A stretch of 36,581 nucleotides of DNA, from assembly GCA_030426325.1 (NCBI GenBank), contig JAUHYO010000005.1, forward strand, positions 1 to 36,581. The letters run 5' to 3'. Shown here piece after piece: positions 17,497 to 27,634 of the stretch (the stretch's first letter is position 1; every line of letters begins with the position of its first letter). Made by a program: the position numbers and the translations under genes. The DNA is from Gammaproteobacteria bacterium. GTDB lineage: Bacteria; Pseudomonadota; Gammaproteobacteria; Steroidobacterales; Woeseiaceae. The notes beneath the pieces were generated by a model. The model was given only the letters and a program-made list of their open reading frames with translations. It searched no databases and had not been told where the DNA came from.

Positions 17497-18696
17497 GTGA
17501 ATAAGCTAGCGTTGCTTGTGCTCGCAGCCCTGCTCCTGCCCGTCAGCGTGCAGGCGAAAACCAAGCCCGCCTACGAAATCCCGACCTTGCCAGAAAAAGA
17601 GGATGAGGAAAGCCTCTGGGAATCAGCTAGCAAACATGAAATGCGTCTGCGCAACAGCGGCACTGTTTTCCGCGACCGGGAGATAGAGGCATACCTTGAA
17701 TCACTCGCTGATCGACTGATCGGGGATCGGCTGGATCACCTCGGTATTGAACTCGATTTCATGCTGGTTGCCGAACCCACACTTAATGGTTGGGTGTATC
17801 CGTACGGCACGGTGGGTCTGCATACCGGTCTGCTGGTGCGCATGGACAACGAAGCGCAACTAGCGGCCATTGTTGCGCATGAGGTGTCGCACTTTATGCA
17901 ACGGCATACCTATCGCGAAATGCTCGATGGGAAAAAACAGTCGGTGCTTGGCAAGGGGCTCGGTTTCCTGGCGTCGGCGGCATTGGCTCGAGAGACCGGA
18001 ACGTTCGACAAAGGGGTGATGGATTTTACCGGCGAACTTTGGAGCAATCTTGCGACCAGCGGTTATTCGAAGAAAAATGAATACGTAGCCGATGAGGAAG
18101 GTCTGGATTTGATGGGGTATGCCGGGCTTTCGATAGATGAATCAATACCGGCGTTTCATCGGCTGGCGGAAAACGAAGCCTACGGAGCTGGCGACCCGCG
18201 AAAAATGTGGAGTAGTCATCCGCGCCTTGAGGATCGAATCAGCAACCTGCAGAAAGAAATCAAGAAGAAGAAACGAAAAAAGGGACACGAGCAGGGAACG
18301 GTTCCGGAATCGGTGCAATACTATAAAGCCATCGCGCCGGCGCTGATGATAAACGCGAATCTCGATATTCGTGAGCAGCAGTACGAGCGGGCGAGAGACG
18401 CATTGGACAAATATATCCAGGCGATTCCAGACAGCCCGGATGCTCATTTTCTACGGGGCGAGTCGTATCGCATGCAGTCCATGCGCGGTTCCGAATTAAG
18501 CGAGGCTGTCGCCGCGTACCGTGAAGCGTTGTTGCACGACTCGGCTTATGCAGATGCCTACCGCGAAATTGGCATGGCGATGCGTGTTACGAAGAATCGC
18601 GGCGAAGCGATTGCGGCGTTCGAAAAATACCTTGAGATTGCACCGGAAGCGCCGGACGCTGGTATCGTCCGCGGCTACCTGGAGGGATTGCAGTGA
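17497..18696 (+). CDS. Periplasmic M48-family metalloprotease with TPR repeats (BepA-like)
   Basis: A 399-residue exported protein (signal peptide to about A20). Zinc site: His128-Glu129-x-x-His132 (H-E-V-S-H) with Glu195 in N-E-Y-V-A-D-E-E-G as the third ligand, the M48 arrangement. A lysine-rich linker (about 255-268) leads to C-terminal tetratricopeptide repeats (about 285-395). This layout matches BepA/YfgC-type proteases, which degrade or help assemble outer-membrane proteins such as LptD. It begins with GTG. The downstream gene starts within its stop codon (GTGA), and it sits 10 bases after a subtilase, so it belongs to an envelope-proteolysis operon. A housekeeping BepA elsewhere cannot be excluded, which would make this a specialised copy. 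Confidence 0.9.
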   Translation: MNKLALLVLAALLLPVSVQAKTKPAYEIPTLPEKEDEESLWESASKHEMRLRNSGTVFRDREIEAYLESLADRLIGDRLDHLGIELDFMLVAEPTLNGWVYPYGTVGLHTGLLVRMDNEAQLAAIVAHEVSHFMQRHTYREMLDGKKQSVLGKGLGFLASAALARETGTFDKGVMDFTGELWSNLATSGYSKKNEYVADEEGLDLMGYAGLSIDESIPAFHRLAENEAYGAGDPRKMWSSHPRLEDRISNLQKEIKKKKRKKGHEQGTVPESVQYYKAIAPALMINANLDIREQQYERARDALDKYIQAIPDSPDAHFLRGESYRMQSMRGSELSEAVAAYREALLHDSAYADAYREIGMAMRVTKNRGEAIAAFEKYLEIAPEAPDAGIVRGYLEGLQ

Positions 18697-19388
18697 GGAT
18701 TGCGCGCCTGCTGATTATTCCGCTCGTACTACTGCTGGCGCCGAGCATATTCGCGGCAGACAAGGATCAAGCCTTCACGACGGATAAGCGGGATTTCAAA
18801 AAGCGGTTCGCGACTATTGCGTTGTCCCCGGTGGACGCGGACCCGCTATTTAATATGCCGGACTCAGTAGCCAAGATCGTCGAAGAAGAAATCACCAAGC
18901 GCTTGCAGAGACGTGGTTACAACGTCTTACCCTCATCGGTGCTTGCAGGTATCCGTTCCACCATGGAAGCCCAGGTGGGCGGTACTACGAATGCGGAAAC
19001 GGGTGAAACCGATGCCGCGAGATTGCAGGCAGTGCGCAGTCATGCGTTGCGCGAACTCTGGTTGCAGCATCAATTTGACGGGGTTGCGACGATTCGTATT
19101 TCAACCACTACCGCGCAGTTTGCGAAAAGTAAGGCCGAGTGGGATGGTGTTACCCAGAAAGTCGAAAGTGAGGGACGTGACAAGGGCTATGGTGGTGGCA
19201 TCGTTGCGTCTTCTATTTCATTTGCGGTATTCGATGAGGCCATGCGGGTACAGTACGTTTATTATGGCGGGCTCGAACTCCTGCAAATGCGTGTAGAGGC
19301 GCAGTTGTTGCCGGTCCCAGCCGATCAGTACTTTCTCGACGAGAAACGAATCCGCAAAGCCGCGCAGATAGCGGTGTCCCCGATCTAG
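18693..19388 (+). CDS. Exported protein of unknown function, coupled to the M48 protease
   Basis: A 231-residue protein with a clear signal peptide (residues 1-21, ending A-P-S-I-F-A-A). It starts with GTG, overlapping the M48 stop by four bases (GTGA), so it is translationally coupled. The mature part begins F-A-T-I-A-L-S-P-V and includes E-E-E-I-T-K-R-L-Q-R-R-G-Y-N-V-L-P, alternating strands and helices reminiscent of the TolB N-terminal or LpoB/CsgG-like fold that binds envelope machines. This is a resemblance in pattern only. No cysteine follows the signal sequence, so it is not a lipoprotein. The coupling suggests it may work with, or be a substrate or regulator of, the protease. Function not established. 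Confidence 0.65.
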   Translation: MRIARLLIIPLVLLLAPSIFAADKDQAFTTDKRDFKKRFATIALSPVDADPLFNMPDSVAKIVEEEITKRLQRRGYNVLPSSVLAGIRSTMEAQVGGTTNAETGETDAARLQAVRSHALRELWLQHQFDGVATIRISTTTAQFAKSKAEWDGVTQKVESEGRDKGYGGGIVASSISFAVFDEAMRVQYVYYGGLELLQMRVEAQLLPVPADQYFLDEKRIRKAAQIAVSPI

Positions 19389-19436
19389 GACATTCAATAT
19401 CTGATCAATCGCCGTTCAGCATCGCTTCAGGATCGT

Positions 19437-19455
19437 TGTGGCCAGATAGGCCACA
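19437..19455 (+). promoter_or_regulatory. Perfect hairpin just upstream of the OMP gene
   Basis: TGTGGCC-AGATA-GGCCACA is a perfect 7-bp stem with a 5-base loop, ending eight bases before the AAGGAG ribosome site of the barrel gene. There is no U-run, so it is not a normal terminator. It may be a 5'-UTR stability or translation-control element, or an operator. Confidence 0.4.
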
Positions 19456-19472
19456 CGACTTGAAGGAGAACG

Positions 19473-20030
19473 ATGATGATCCGAACGACGACGACACTGG
19501 TAGCCGCAGCGTTACTGACAACCGCAATGCCACTAACCGCACAAGCACATCCGGATGCCTATGTTGGTGCGAGTATTGGTAACGCGCGCCTCGACGATGA
19601 TTTCGATGGCTTCGGCATTGATACCGACACCAACGCGTATCGATTATTCGGTGGCATTCAGCTCGGCAAAGCCCTGGGTATCGAGGCGGGCTACCTGAAT
19701 TTCGGCGACTTCACCGAAACCGTCGACCTGGGCGGACTGCTGTCGCGCACCGACATCAGTGGCGATGGCTGGACGCTCGGCGGCACGCTGTCTCTACCGC
19801 TGTCGAACAACCTGTCGATCTTCGGCAAGGGCGGCGTTTTCTTCTGGGATGCCGACATCACGATTGACGGGTTTTCGATCGATACTCCTGGCGATGAAAA
19901 TCCGTACTGGGGTGGTGGCCTGAAGCTCGACCTCGGCGATAACTTTTCGCTGCTTGGCGACTGGACGGTCTATGAGTTCGATGTGCTGGAGACGGATGTC
20001 ATATCCATCGGCTTCAACTATCGATTCTAG
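19473..20030 (+). CDS. Small outer-membrane beta-barrel protein
   Basis: A 185-residue protein with a signal peptide (to about A-Q-A, residue 26) and amphipathic strands of alternating residues through to a C-terminal aromatic residue (N-Y-R-F), the signal for barrel insertion by BAM. Repeated G-x-x-x-G-Y and D-x-D-F turns suggest an eight-stranded OmpA/OmpW-like barrel. Strong AAGGAG lies at 19463-19468. ATG 19476 has the better spacing (7 bases) and ATG 19473 is three bases earlier, so the true start is one of these. It lies between the protease operon and the TonB-dependent receptor but has its own leader. Substrate or role unknown. Confidence 0.82.
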   Translation: MMIRTTTTLVAAALLTTAMPLTAQAHPDAYVGASIGNARLDDDFDGFGIDTDTNAYRLFGGIQLGKALGIEAGYLNFGDFTETVDLGGLLSRTDISGDGWTLGGTLSLPLSNNLSIFGKGGVFFWDADITIDGFSIDTPGDENPYWGGGLKLDLGDNFSLLGDWTVYEFDVLETDVISIGFNYRF

Positions 20031-20140
20031 GCCGCTTGCGCCAGATTCGTTGTGTTTTAGCAACACTTTCAACTTTTCCCTGCGCGACGCGAAAGTCCTT
20101 TACTGGAAGAACTTTTAATAGGTACTACAGTCAATATAAG

Positions 20141-20157
20141 GGCGGTCACAAACCGCC
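20141..20157 (+). promoter_or_regulatory. Hairpin in the leader between OMP and TonB-receptor genes
   Basis: GGCGGT-CACAA-ACCGCC is a 6-bp GC-rich stem in the 180-base gap between the barrel gene and the TonB-dependent receptor. It is followed by TGTGTCGTGTTTTT, so the U-run is displaced and termination would be weak. A second, weaker AT-rich hairpin (GTGTT/AACAC, 20052-20066) followed by pyrimidines lies just after the barrel gene. Either could be a terminator or a leader attenuator. Confidence 0.35.
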
Positions 20158-20210
20158 TGTGTCGTGTTTTTGCAACGTTCTTCACATTGATCGATTGAAG
20201 GGGAAAAGAC

Positions 20211-22832
20211 ATGAAAAGGTATACATCGATAGCGTCGATGCTTGTGCCCATCGTCGTTATGAATCTGACCTTCCTGCCGGCGCAGCCTGCGCTCGCACAA
20301 GACAATCAGGTCGAGGAGGTCATTGTCACCGGGTCTCGAATTGGGCGAGCCTCCGACTTTGAAAGCCCATCGCCAATTACGACAGTTGACCGCGAGTACA
20401 TCGACAACTCCGGCTACCTGAATCTTCAGCAAATTCTCGAGAAAATCCCGGCCACGGGTAATGGTACGTTTTCTACCCGCGGCAACAATCAGGACTCCAC
20501 GGCAAACGGATCGTCGGCTGTCAGTCTTCGCGGCCTGGGCGCCGATGCGACACTGGTGCTCGTCAACGGTCGCCGGGTCGCCATCGGTTCATTTGCGGAA
20601 AGCGTCACGACGAACTTCGTGGACATCAACAGCATCCCGGTAGCGGCGATTGAGCGCGTTGAGATCCTTAAGGACGGTGCATCCGCCGTTTACGGTTCCG
20701 ACGCCGTCGCCGGCGTGGTCAATATCGTCCTTCGAAATAATTTCGAAGGGCTTGAGTTCACGCTGGGTTACGGCGACACATCCGAAACAGACAGTGCCGA
20801 GACAACATTTTCTGCCATGTGGGGCACGGGTGGCGACGATGGCAATGTCACGATGATTTTCGACTACTTCCAGAATGACTCGTTGTTTAACTACGAACGA
20901 CCGAAGCTTGCAACAGCTGACCAATCGTTCCGCGGCGGTCAGGACTTTCGTTCATCGCGCGGGTTCCCCGGAACCTTCATAGTTGATGGTACGACCATGG
21001 TTGATCCAACCTGTCCGCCGGATCGCGACGTTGGCGTCTGCGTATTCGACTACGGTCCATTCAACGTGCTGGTGCCCGAATCCGAGCGAACCGGTTTGAT
21101 TTTGCTCGGCAGCAGAAACCTGGGTTCGGATGTTGAGCTGTTTACGGAAATTGCGGTGCAGCACAACACGTCCATCGCCCAGGGCGCACCAACGCCTCTG
21201 GATGATTCGGCTGGCCTCACTGTTCCGGTAACACATCCGAACAACCCGTTTCCCGGTGCAATCAATCCGATCGAGGTATTTCGCTTCCGACCGGTGGATG
21301 CGGGTCCACGGCAATGGAGTATTGAGAGCGACAACCTGCGCATGCTGTTAGGTCTGCGCGGCGAGATTAATGACTGGAGCTGGGAGATTGCAGGTTCTCG
21401 CGGCCGCAGCGAATCGCTGCAAACCGGTGACCGCTCGCAGGGATGGGTACGAACGGATTTTCTGCAGATGGAAATCGACGCGGGAAATTACAACATCTTC
21501 GGTACCACCTTTAATTCGGACGATGTGCTTGATCGCATACGCACCAGCCTCGTTCGCCAGGGAAGCTCGGACCTGAAAACCATTGACGCGACGATCTCGG
21601 GCGAAGTCTTCGACATGTCGTCCGGACCTGTGTTGATGGCGGCGGGCCTTGAATATCGCGAAGAAAGCGTGTCCGACGTTCCCGACGATCAGTTCCAGCG
21701 TGGCCTGATTTTTGGCACGGAGTCGGTATCCGCTGCAGCGGCCCGCGACAACTGGTCGGCCTTTGTCGAGTTCTCGGTGCCCTTGCTCGAAAATCTCGAA
21801 CTGCAGGTCGCCGGACGCTTTGACGACTACAGCGATTTCGGCAATACGACGAACCCGAAGGTCGCCGCACGCTGGGATATCAACGAGATGATCGCTGTGC
21901 GCGGTTCCTGGGGGCAGGGCTTCCGTGCCCCGTCACTTGCACAGATCGGTCTCGGTCCTTCCCAGGAGTCACTGTTCTTTGCCGATACTTTTGGCTGTGC
22001 GGTGAATCCTACGTACTGTGCAACGACCGACTACACGGTGATCTTCTCGGGCAACCCGGACCTCGAAGCAGAAGAATCTGAAACCTTTAACTTCGGCGTT
22101 TCCATCAGCCCGATGGAGGGGATGCAGGTGTCGCTGGATTACTGGGACATAACGCAGGAGAAGAAGATCGACGATGTACCGTTCGGCTTTCTGTACAACA
22201 GCTTCTGCAACAACCAGAACAGTACCGTCTGCGTACGCGGCACACCGCAGCCCGGTGAAGCACTCGGACCTCTACAATCGGTCAGCACGAGTTTCGTCAA
22301 TATCGGTGAGCAATCGGCAACCGGTATCGACCTGTCAGCGTCTTATACGGCTGATGTTGGTGCCGGTACCCTGGGTCTTAACCTCTACTATGCGTACCTG
22401 ATGGACTTCGATCGCGTGGAGCTGGACTCATCGGGCGCCAATTTCGTTACCCGATCGCTCGCGGGCGAGTATGAATATCCGGAGTCGCGCTGGTCACTGG
22501 GCGGCACTTACACGCTCGGGGATTGGGCCATCGCCTCGCAGCTGGACTATGTTGGTGAATTCGAGGATACGCCGGACATCGATTTTGATGGTGTCCTCGA
22601 CTACGATACCAACGTTTCGCGCACGGTTGATTCCTACCTGACCGTCAATGCCCAGGTCAGCTATTCGGGTTTCGAGAATACCCGGCTGATGTTCGGTGTC
22701 GACAACCTGTTCGACGAAGAGCCACCATTCGCAATCGGTGATGGTGATTCGGACCTGTACGGCTACGTGCAGAGTCAGCACAGCCCGCGCGGCATGTACT
22801 GGTATTTGCGCGCGAACTTTTCATACGAATAA
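20211..22832 (+). CDS. TonB-dependent outer-membrane receptor
   Basis: An 873-residue full-length receptor. Signal peptide: residues 1-29 (A-L-A/Q). A TonB-box-like E-E-V-I-V-T-G-S-R lies at residues 35-43. The plug (about 50-180) contains L-V-L-V-N-G-R-R-V, V-E-I-L-K-D-G-A-S-A-V-Y-G and V-A-G-V-V-N-I. A barrel of about 690 residues follows and includes the late motif R-G-S-W-G-Q-G-F-R-A-P-S-L (TBDR signature) and a C-terminus ending L-R-A-N-F-S-Y-E. The family imports siderophores, vitamin B12, oligosaccharides or peptides using TonB-ExbBD energy. No uptake or catabolic genes flank it, so the ligand is unknown. AAGGGG lies about 8 bases before the ATG. A strong terminator follows. Confidence 0.93.
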   Translation: MKRYTSIASMLVPIVVMNLTFLPAQPALAQDNQVEEVIVTGSRIGRASDFESPSPITTVDREYIDNSGYLNLQQILEKIPATGNGTFSTRGNNQDSTANGSSAVSLRGLGADATLVLVNGRRVAIGSFAESVTTNFVDINSIPVAAIERVEILKDGASAVYGSDAVAGVVNIVLRNNFEGLEFTLGYGDTSETDSAETTFSAMWGTGGDDGNVTMIFDYFQNDSLFNYERPKLATADQSFRGGQDFRSSRGFPGTFIVDGTTMVDPTCPPDRDVGVCVFDYGPFNVLVPESERTGLILLGSRNLGSDVELFTEIAVQHNTSIAQGAPTPLDDSAGLTVPVTHPNNPFPGAINPIEVFRFRPVDAGPRQWSIESDNLRMLLGLRGEINDWSWEIAGSRGRSESLQTGDRSQGWVRTDFLQMEIDAGNYNIFGTTFNSDDVLDRIRTSLVRQGSSDLKTIDATISGEVFDMSSGPVLMAAGLEYREESVSDVPDDQFQRGLIFGTESVSAAAARDNWSAFVEFSVPLLENLELQVAGRFDDYSDFGNTTNPKVAARWDINEMIAVRGSWGQGFRAPSLAQIGLGPSQESLFFADTFGCAVNPTYCATTDYTVIFSGNPDLEAEESETFNFGVSISPMEGMQVSLDYWDITQEKKIDDVPFGFLYNSFCNNQNSTVCVRGTPQPGEALGPLQSVSTSFVNIGEQSATGIDLSASYTADVGAGTLGLNLYYAYLMDFDRVELDSSGANFVTRSLAGEYEYPESRWSLGGTYTLGDWAIASQLDYVGEFEDTPDIDFDGVLDYDTNVSRTVDSYLTVNAQVSYSGFENTRLMFGVDNLFDEEPPFAIGDGDSDLYGYVQSQHSPRGMYWYLRANFSYE

Positions 22833-22852
22833 CGCGATACGGGCAGTACTAC

Positions 22853-22878
22853 GGGAGGCGCTTCGGCGCCTCCCTTTT

Positions 22879-22880
<2 letters not shown>
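22853..22880 (+). terminator. Rho-independent terminator after the TonB-dependent receptor
   Basis: A perfect 9-bp stem, GGGAGGCGC / GCGCCTCCC, closes a TTCG tetraloop and is followed by six T residues (22875-22880). The T-run overlaps the stop codon of the convergent fadH gene. The other side has no T-run, so fadH is not clearly terminated here. Confidence 0.92.
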
Positions 22881-24963
<2,083 letters not shown>

Positions 24964-24987
24964 TCAGCGCAATGCTATGCTTAAGTT

Positions 24988-26385
24988 ATGAAACCCTGCC
25001 GAATAGTGAAAGTGCTGCTCGCCTGCCTGGTCCTGGCAACTGCACCCCTCGCGGCGACGGAGGGCACCGCAGTCGTTCTCGATCTGGAGGGCGCCATCGG
25101 CGTTGCGACCGCCGAATTCATCATCACTGGGATCGAGGATGCCGAGGAGCGCGATGCGACTTTGGTCATCATTCGTATGGACACGCCGGGCGGGCTGGTC
25201 AACTCCATGCGCGATATCGTGTCGGCGATACTGGGTTCCGATGTACCGGTGGTCACTTATGTGTCACCAGCCGGGGCGAGAGCCGACAGCGCCGGGACCT
25301 ACATACTCCTGGCCAGCCATGTCGCGGCCATGGCGCCAACGACGCACCTGGGTGCGGCGACACCCGTCTCGCTCAGTGGTGACGATGTTGGCGGCGGCGA
25401 CTCCGGTTCGGAAAATGATTCCGACCCCGGCGCCGGATCGGACGAAACGAAAAAGTCGGCACCGTCTGGATCGGCGATGGAGCGCAAGGTCATGAACGAT
25501 TCGATTGCCTATATTCGCGGGCTCGCCGAAGCGCATGGCCGAAATGCCGACTGGGCGGAAAAGGCTGTCACCGAGGCTGCGACGCTAACCGCGAACGAGG
25601 CCCTGGAGATGAACGTCATCGACGTGATCGCTGCGAACCGCGCCGAGCTTCTTAAAAAAATCAATGGCCGCGAAATCAAGGTAAACAATCAGAGCGTTAC
25701 GCTCAACACTGAGGCCTTGCTGATCGAAAAAATCGAGCCCAACTGGCGCATCAAGTTTCTGAGCACGATCGCCAGTCCCGAGATCCTGATGATTCTTATC
25801 ATGATCGGTGTTTACGGGCTGTGGTTCGAAGGCACCAACCCCGGCGCGATTGTTCCGGGTGTCGTCGGTGTTATCGCACTTTTGCTTGCTGCTTACGCGC
25901 TGCAGGTTCTGCCGGTCAATTACGCCGGGCTGGCGCTGATTGTCGTCGGCATCGCCCTGATCGTCGCCGAATCGTTCGTCCCGAGTTTCGGAGCGCTTGG
26001 CGTGGGTGGGATCGTTGCCTTTATTTTTGGCGGCATCATCATGTTCGACAGCGGCATACCCGGGTTCGGTATTTCAATCTCTTTTCTGGTTGGCTTTGCC
26101 CTGATTTCCGGCGTTTTTTTGCTGTGGATGGTTTCCTATCTCGTCAAGTTACGCCGGCGCGGTGCGGTTACCGGAATCGAAAATATCGTTGGTGGTACGG
26201 GCACGGCGATGGATTCGTTCTCAGGCGCAGGTCGCGTCTGGCTGGAGGGCGCACCGTGGTCCGCATTCAGCAGAGTACCCATCGATAAAGACCAGCAGGT
26301 CGTCGTAACCGCGGTTGACGGACTGATACTTGAAGTCGAACCCGTGCGAGCACCCGATGCCGCCGCCGCGGAACATCAAACTTAA
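24988..26385 (+). CDS. nfeD: NfeD-family membrane-bound ClpP-class serine protease
   Basis: A 465-residue long-form NfeD protein. Signal/anchor: residues 1-23. The ClpP-like protease domain has the nucleophile Ser101 in R-A-D-S-A-G-T-Y and the catalytic Lys167 in M-E-R-K-V-M, in line with the Ser-Lys dyad of archaeal PH1510-N. Between them lies an unusual Gly/Ser/Asp-rich insert (about 131-160). About four to five membrane helices (270-395) and a C-terminal OB-like NfeD domain (about 395-455) follow. It is paired with a slipin gene 21 bases downstream. In characterised homologues the protease cleaves the hydrophobic C-terminus of its stomatin partner and acts in membrane quality control. Confidence 0.93.
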   Translation: MKPCRIVKVLLACLVLATAPLAATEGTAVVLDLEGAIGVATAEFIITGIEDAEERDATLVIIRMDTPGGLVNSMRDIVSAILGSDVPVVTYVSPAGARADSAGTYILLASHVAAMAPTTHLGAATPVSLSGDDVGGGDSGSENDSDPGAGSDETKKSAPSGSAMERKVMNDSIAYIRGLAEAHGRNADWAEKAVTEAATLTANEALEMNVIDVIAANRAELLKKINGREIKVNNQSVTLNTEALLIEKIEPNWRIKFLSTIASPEILMILIMIGVYGLWFEGTNPGAIVPGVVGVIALLLAAYALQVLPVNYAGLALIVVGIALIVAESFVPSFGALGVGGIVAFIFGGIIMFDSGIPGFGISISFLVGFALISGVFLLWMVSYLVKLRRRGAVTGIENIVGGTGTAMDSFSGAGRVWLEGAPWSAFSRVPIDKDQQVVVTAVDGLILEVEPVRAPDAAAAEHQT

Positions 26386-26406
26386 AGACAACACCGGGGA
26401 ATACCA

Positions 26407-27174
26407 ATGACACTCATTCCATACGCGTCTGTTCTGATGCTAATCGTCGTCATCCTTTACAACACGATCAAGATTCTCAAGGAGTATGAGCGTGGCGTCA
26501 TACTGTTTCTTGGCCGATTCCAGAAGGTAAAGGGCCCCGGCCTGATTGTCCTGGTTCCGGGCTTGCAGAAAATGATCAAGGTGGACCTGCGTGTGGTTGT
26601 TCTGGATGTGCCCACGCAAGACGTCATTTCGCGTGACAACGTTTCAGTCAAGGTCAATGCTGTCATTTACTTCCGCGTCGTCGATCCGGAAAAAGCAGTG
26701 CTTCGCGTTGCCGATGTATTCGAGGCAACCAGCCAACTGTCGCAAACAACCTTGCGATCGGTTCTCGGCCAACATGAGCTCGACGACATGCTGGCAGAGC
26801 GTGACAAGCTGAATTTCGATATCCAGAAAATACTGGATCATCGCAGCGACGCCTGGGGCATCAAGGTCGAAAATGTTGAAATAAAGCACGTTGACCTGGA
26901 CGAGAGCATGATTCGCGCCATCGCCCAACAGGCGGAAGCGGAGCGAGCCAGGCGCGCGAAGGTTATCAATGCCGAGGGTGAAAAACAGGCCGCCAACATG
27001 CTGGCCGACGCTGCGCGAACGCTCGCTGGCGAGAAACAGGCGCTACAGCTTCGTTACCTGCAGACACTCAAGGAAATTGCCGGTGAGAAAACCAATACAA
27101 TCGTATTTCCGTTGCCGCTCGACCTGATCGAACCGTTAATGGCGCTGGGGAAATCGATCAAGGACGACCAATAG
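26407..27174 (+). CDS. Slipin/stomatin-family (SPFH) membrane protein
   Basis: A 255-residue SPFH protein with one N-terminal membrane helix (residues 5-22). The SPFH core has [22 protein letters not shown] and [17 protein letters not shown] charged Ala/Glu/Arg coiled coil (about 165-225, [14 protein letters not shown]) drives oligomer formation. It is the usual partner of NfeD and is probably cotranscribed with it. Together they organise lipid domains and remove damaged membrane proteins. The 3' end overlaps the convergent thioesterase by 17 bases. Confidence 0.93.
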   Translation: MTLIPYASVLMLIVVILYNTIKILKEYERGVILFLGRFQKVKGPGLIVLVPGLQKMIKVDLRVVVLDVPTQDVISRDNVSVKVNAVIYFRVVDPEKAVLRVADVFEATSQLSQTTLRSVLGQHELDDMLAERDKLNFDIQKILDHRSDAWGIKVENVEIKHVDLDESMIRAIAQQAEAERARRAKVINAEGEKQAANMLADAARTLAGEKQALQLRYLQTLKEIAGEKTNTIVFPLPLDLIEPLMALGKSIKDDQ

Positions 27175-27634
27175 CCAGCCGCGCCGCCCGTCGCTCGTCC
27201 GCTGCCACAAAGCGCCGATGTTCCACCGCCGTCTTCGGCAGCACCGGCGGTACCTCGGTTGGTTTGCCGTCATCGTCGAGCGCCACAAACGTCAAATACG
27301 CCGATACCACGTGACGCCGGTCTCCCTGAAAGCTGTTCTCGGCAGCAACGTGCACGCCGATTTCCATTGAGCTCCGCCAGGAGCGGTTGACGGATGCCTT
27401 TACCACCAGTGTTTCACCGGTGTGTGCCGGTGCGAGGAATGTAAGGCTGTCAACGGCCACCGTGACGCAGGAGCGGCCACTGTGTCGCTCGGCGACGATC
27501 AGTGCGGTGCGATCACACAAGCCCATGACCAGCCCGCCGAACACGGTGTGCTTTGAGTTCAGATCGTTCGGGAATATCTTGTAGACGTTTTGCTCGACGG
27601 CGGTTTCAGCCGGTTGTTTTCCTGTCTTCGTCAT
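27158..27634 (-). CDS. Acyl-CoA thioesterase, hotdog fold (YciA-like)
   Basis: A 158-residue single-hotdog protein. The family motif around the active site is [16 protein letters not shown], with the conserved Asn, Gly-Gly and Asp. [12 protein letters not shown] and the basic R-S-S-M-E-I-G-V follow. It hydrolyses acyl-CoA to free acid and CoA, so it may release or prevent accumulation of acyl-CoA. The ATG overlaps the stop of the upstream acetyl-CoA hydrolase/transferase gene by four bases (ATGA), so the two are coupled. The preferred chain length cannot be read from the sequence. Confidence 0.9.
   Translation of the reverse strand: MTKTGKQPAETAVEQNVYKIFPNDLNSKHTVFGGLVMGLCDRTALIVAERHSGRSCVTVAVDSLTFLAPAHTGETLVVKASVNRSWRSSMEIGVHVAAENSFQGDRRHVVSAYLTFVALDDDGKPTEVPPVLPKTAVEHRRFVAADERRAARLAIGRP

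Noticed and set aside
18246-18290. A-rich run in the M48 gene considered as a slippage or frameshift site
   Set aside because: The frame is continuous and encodes a lysine-rich linker between the protease and TPR parts, which is usual for such proteins.
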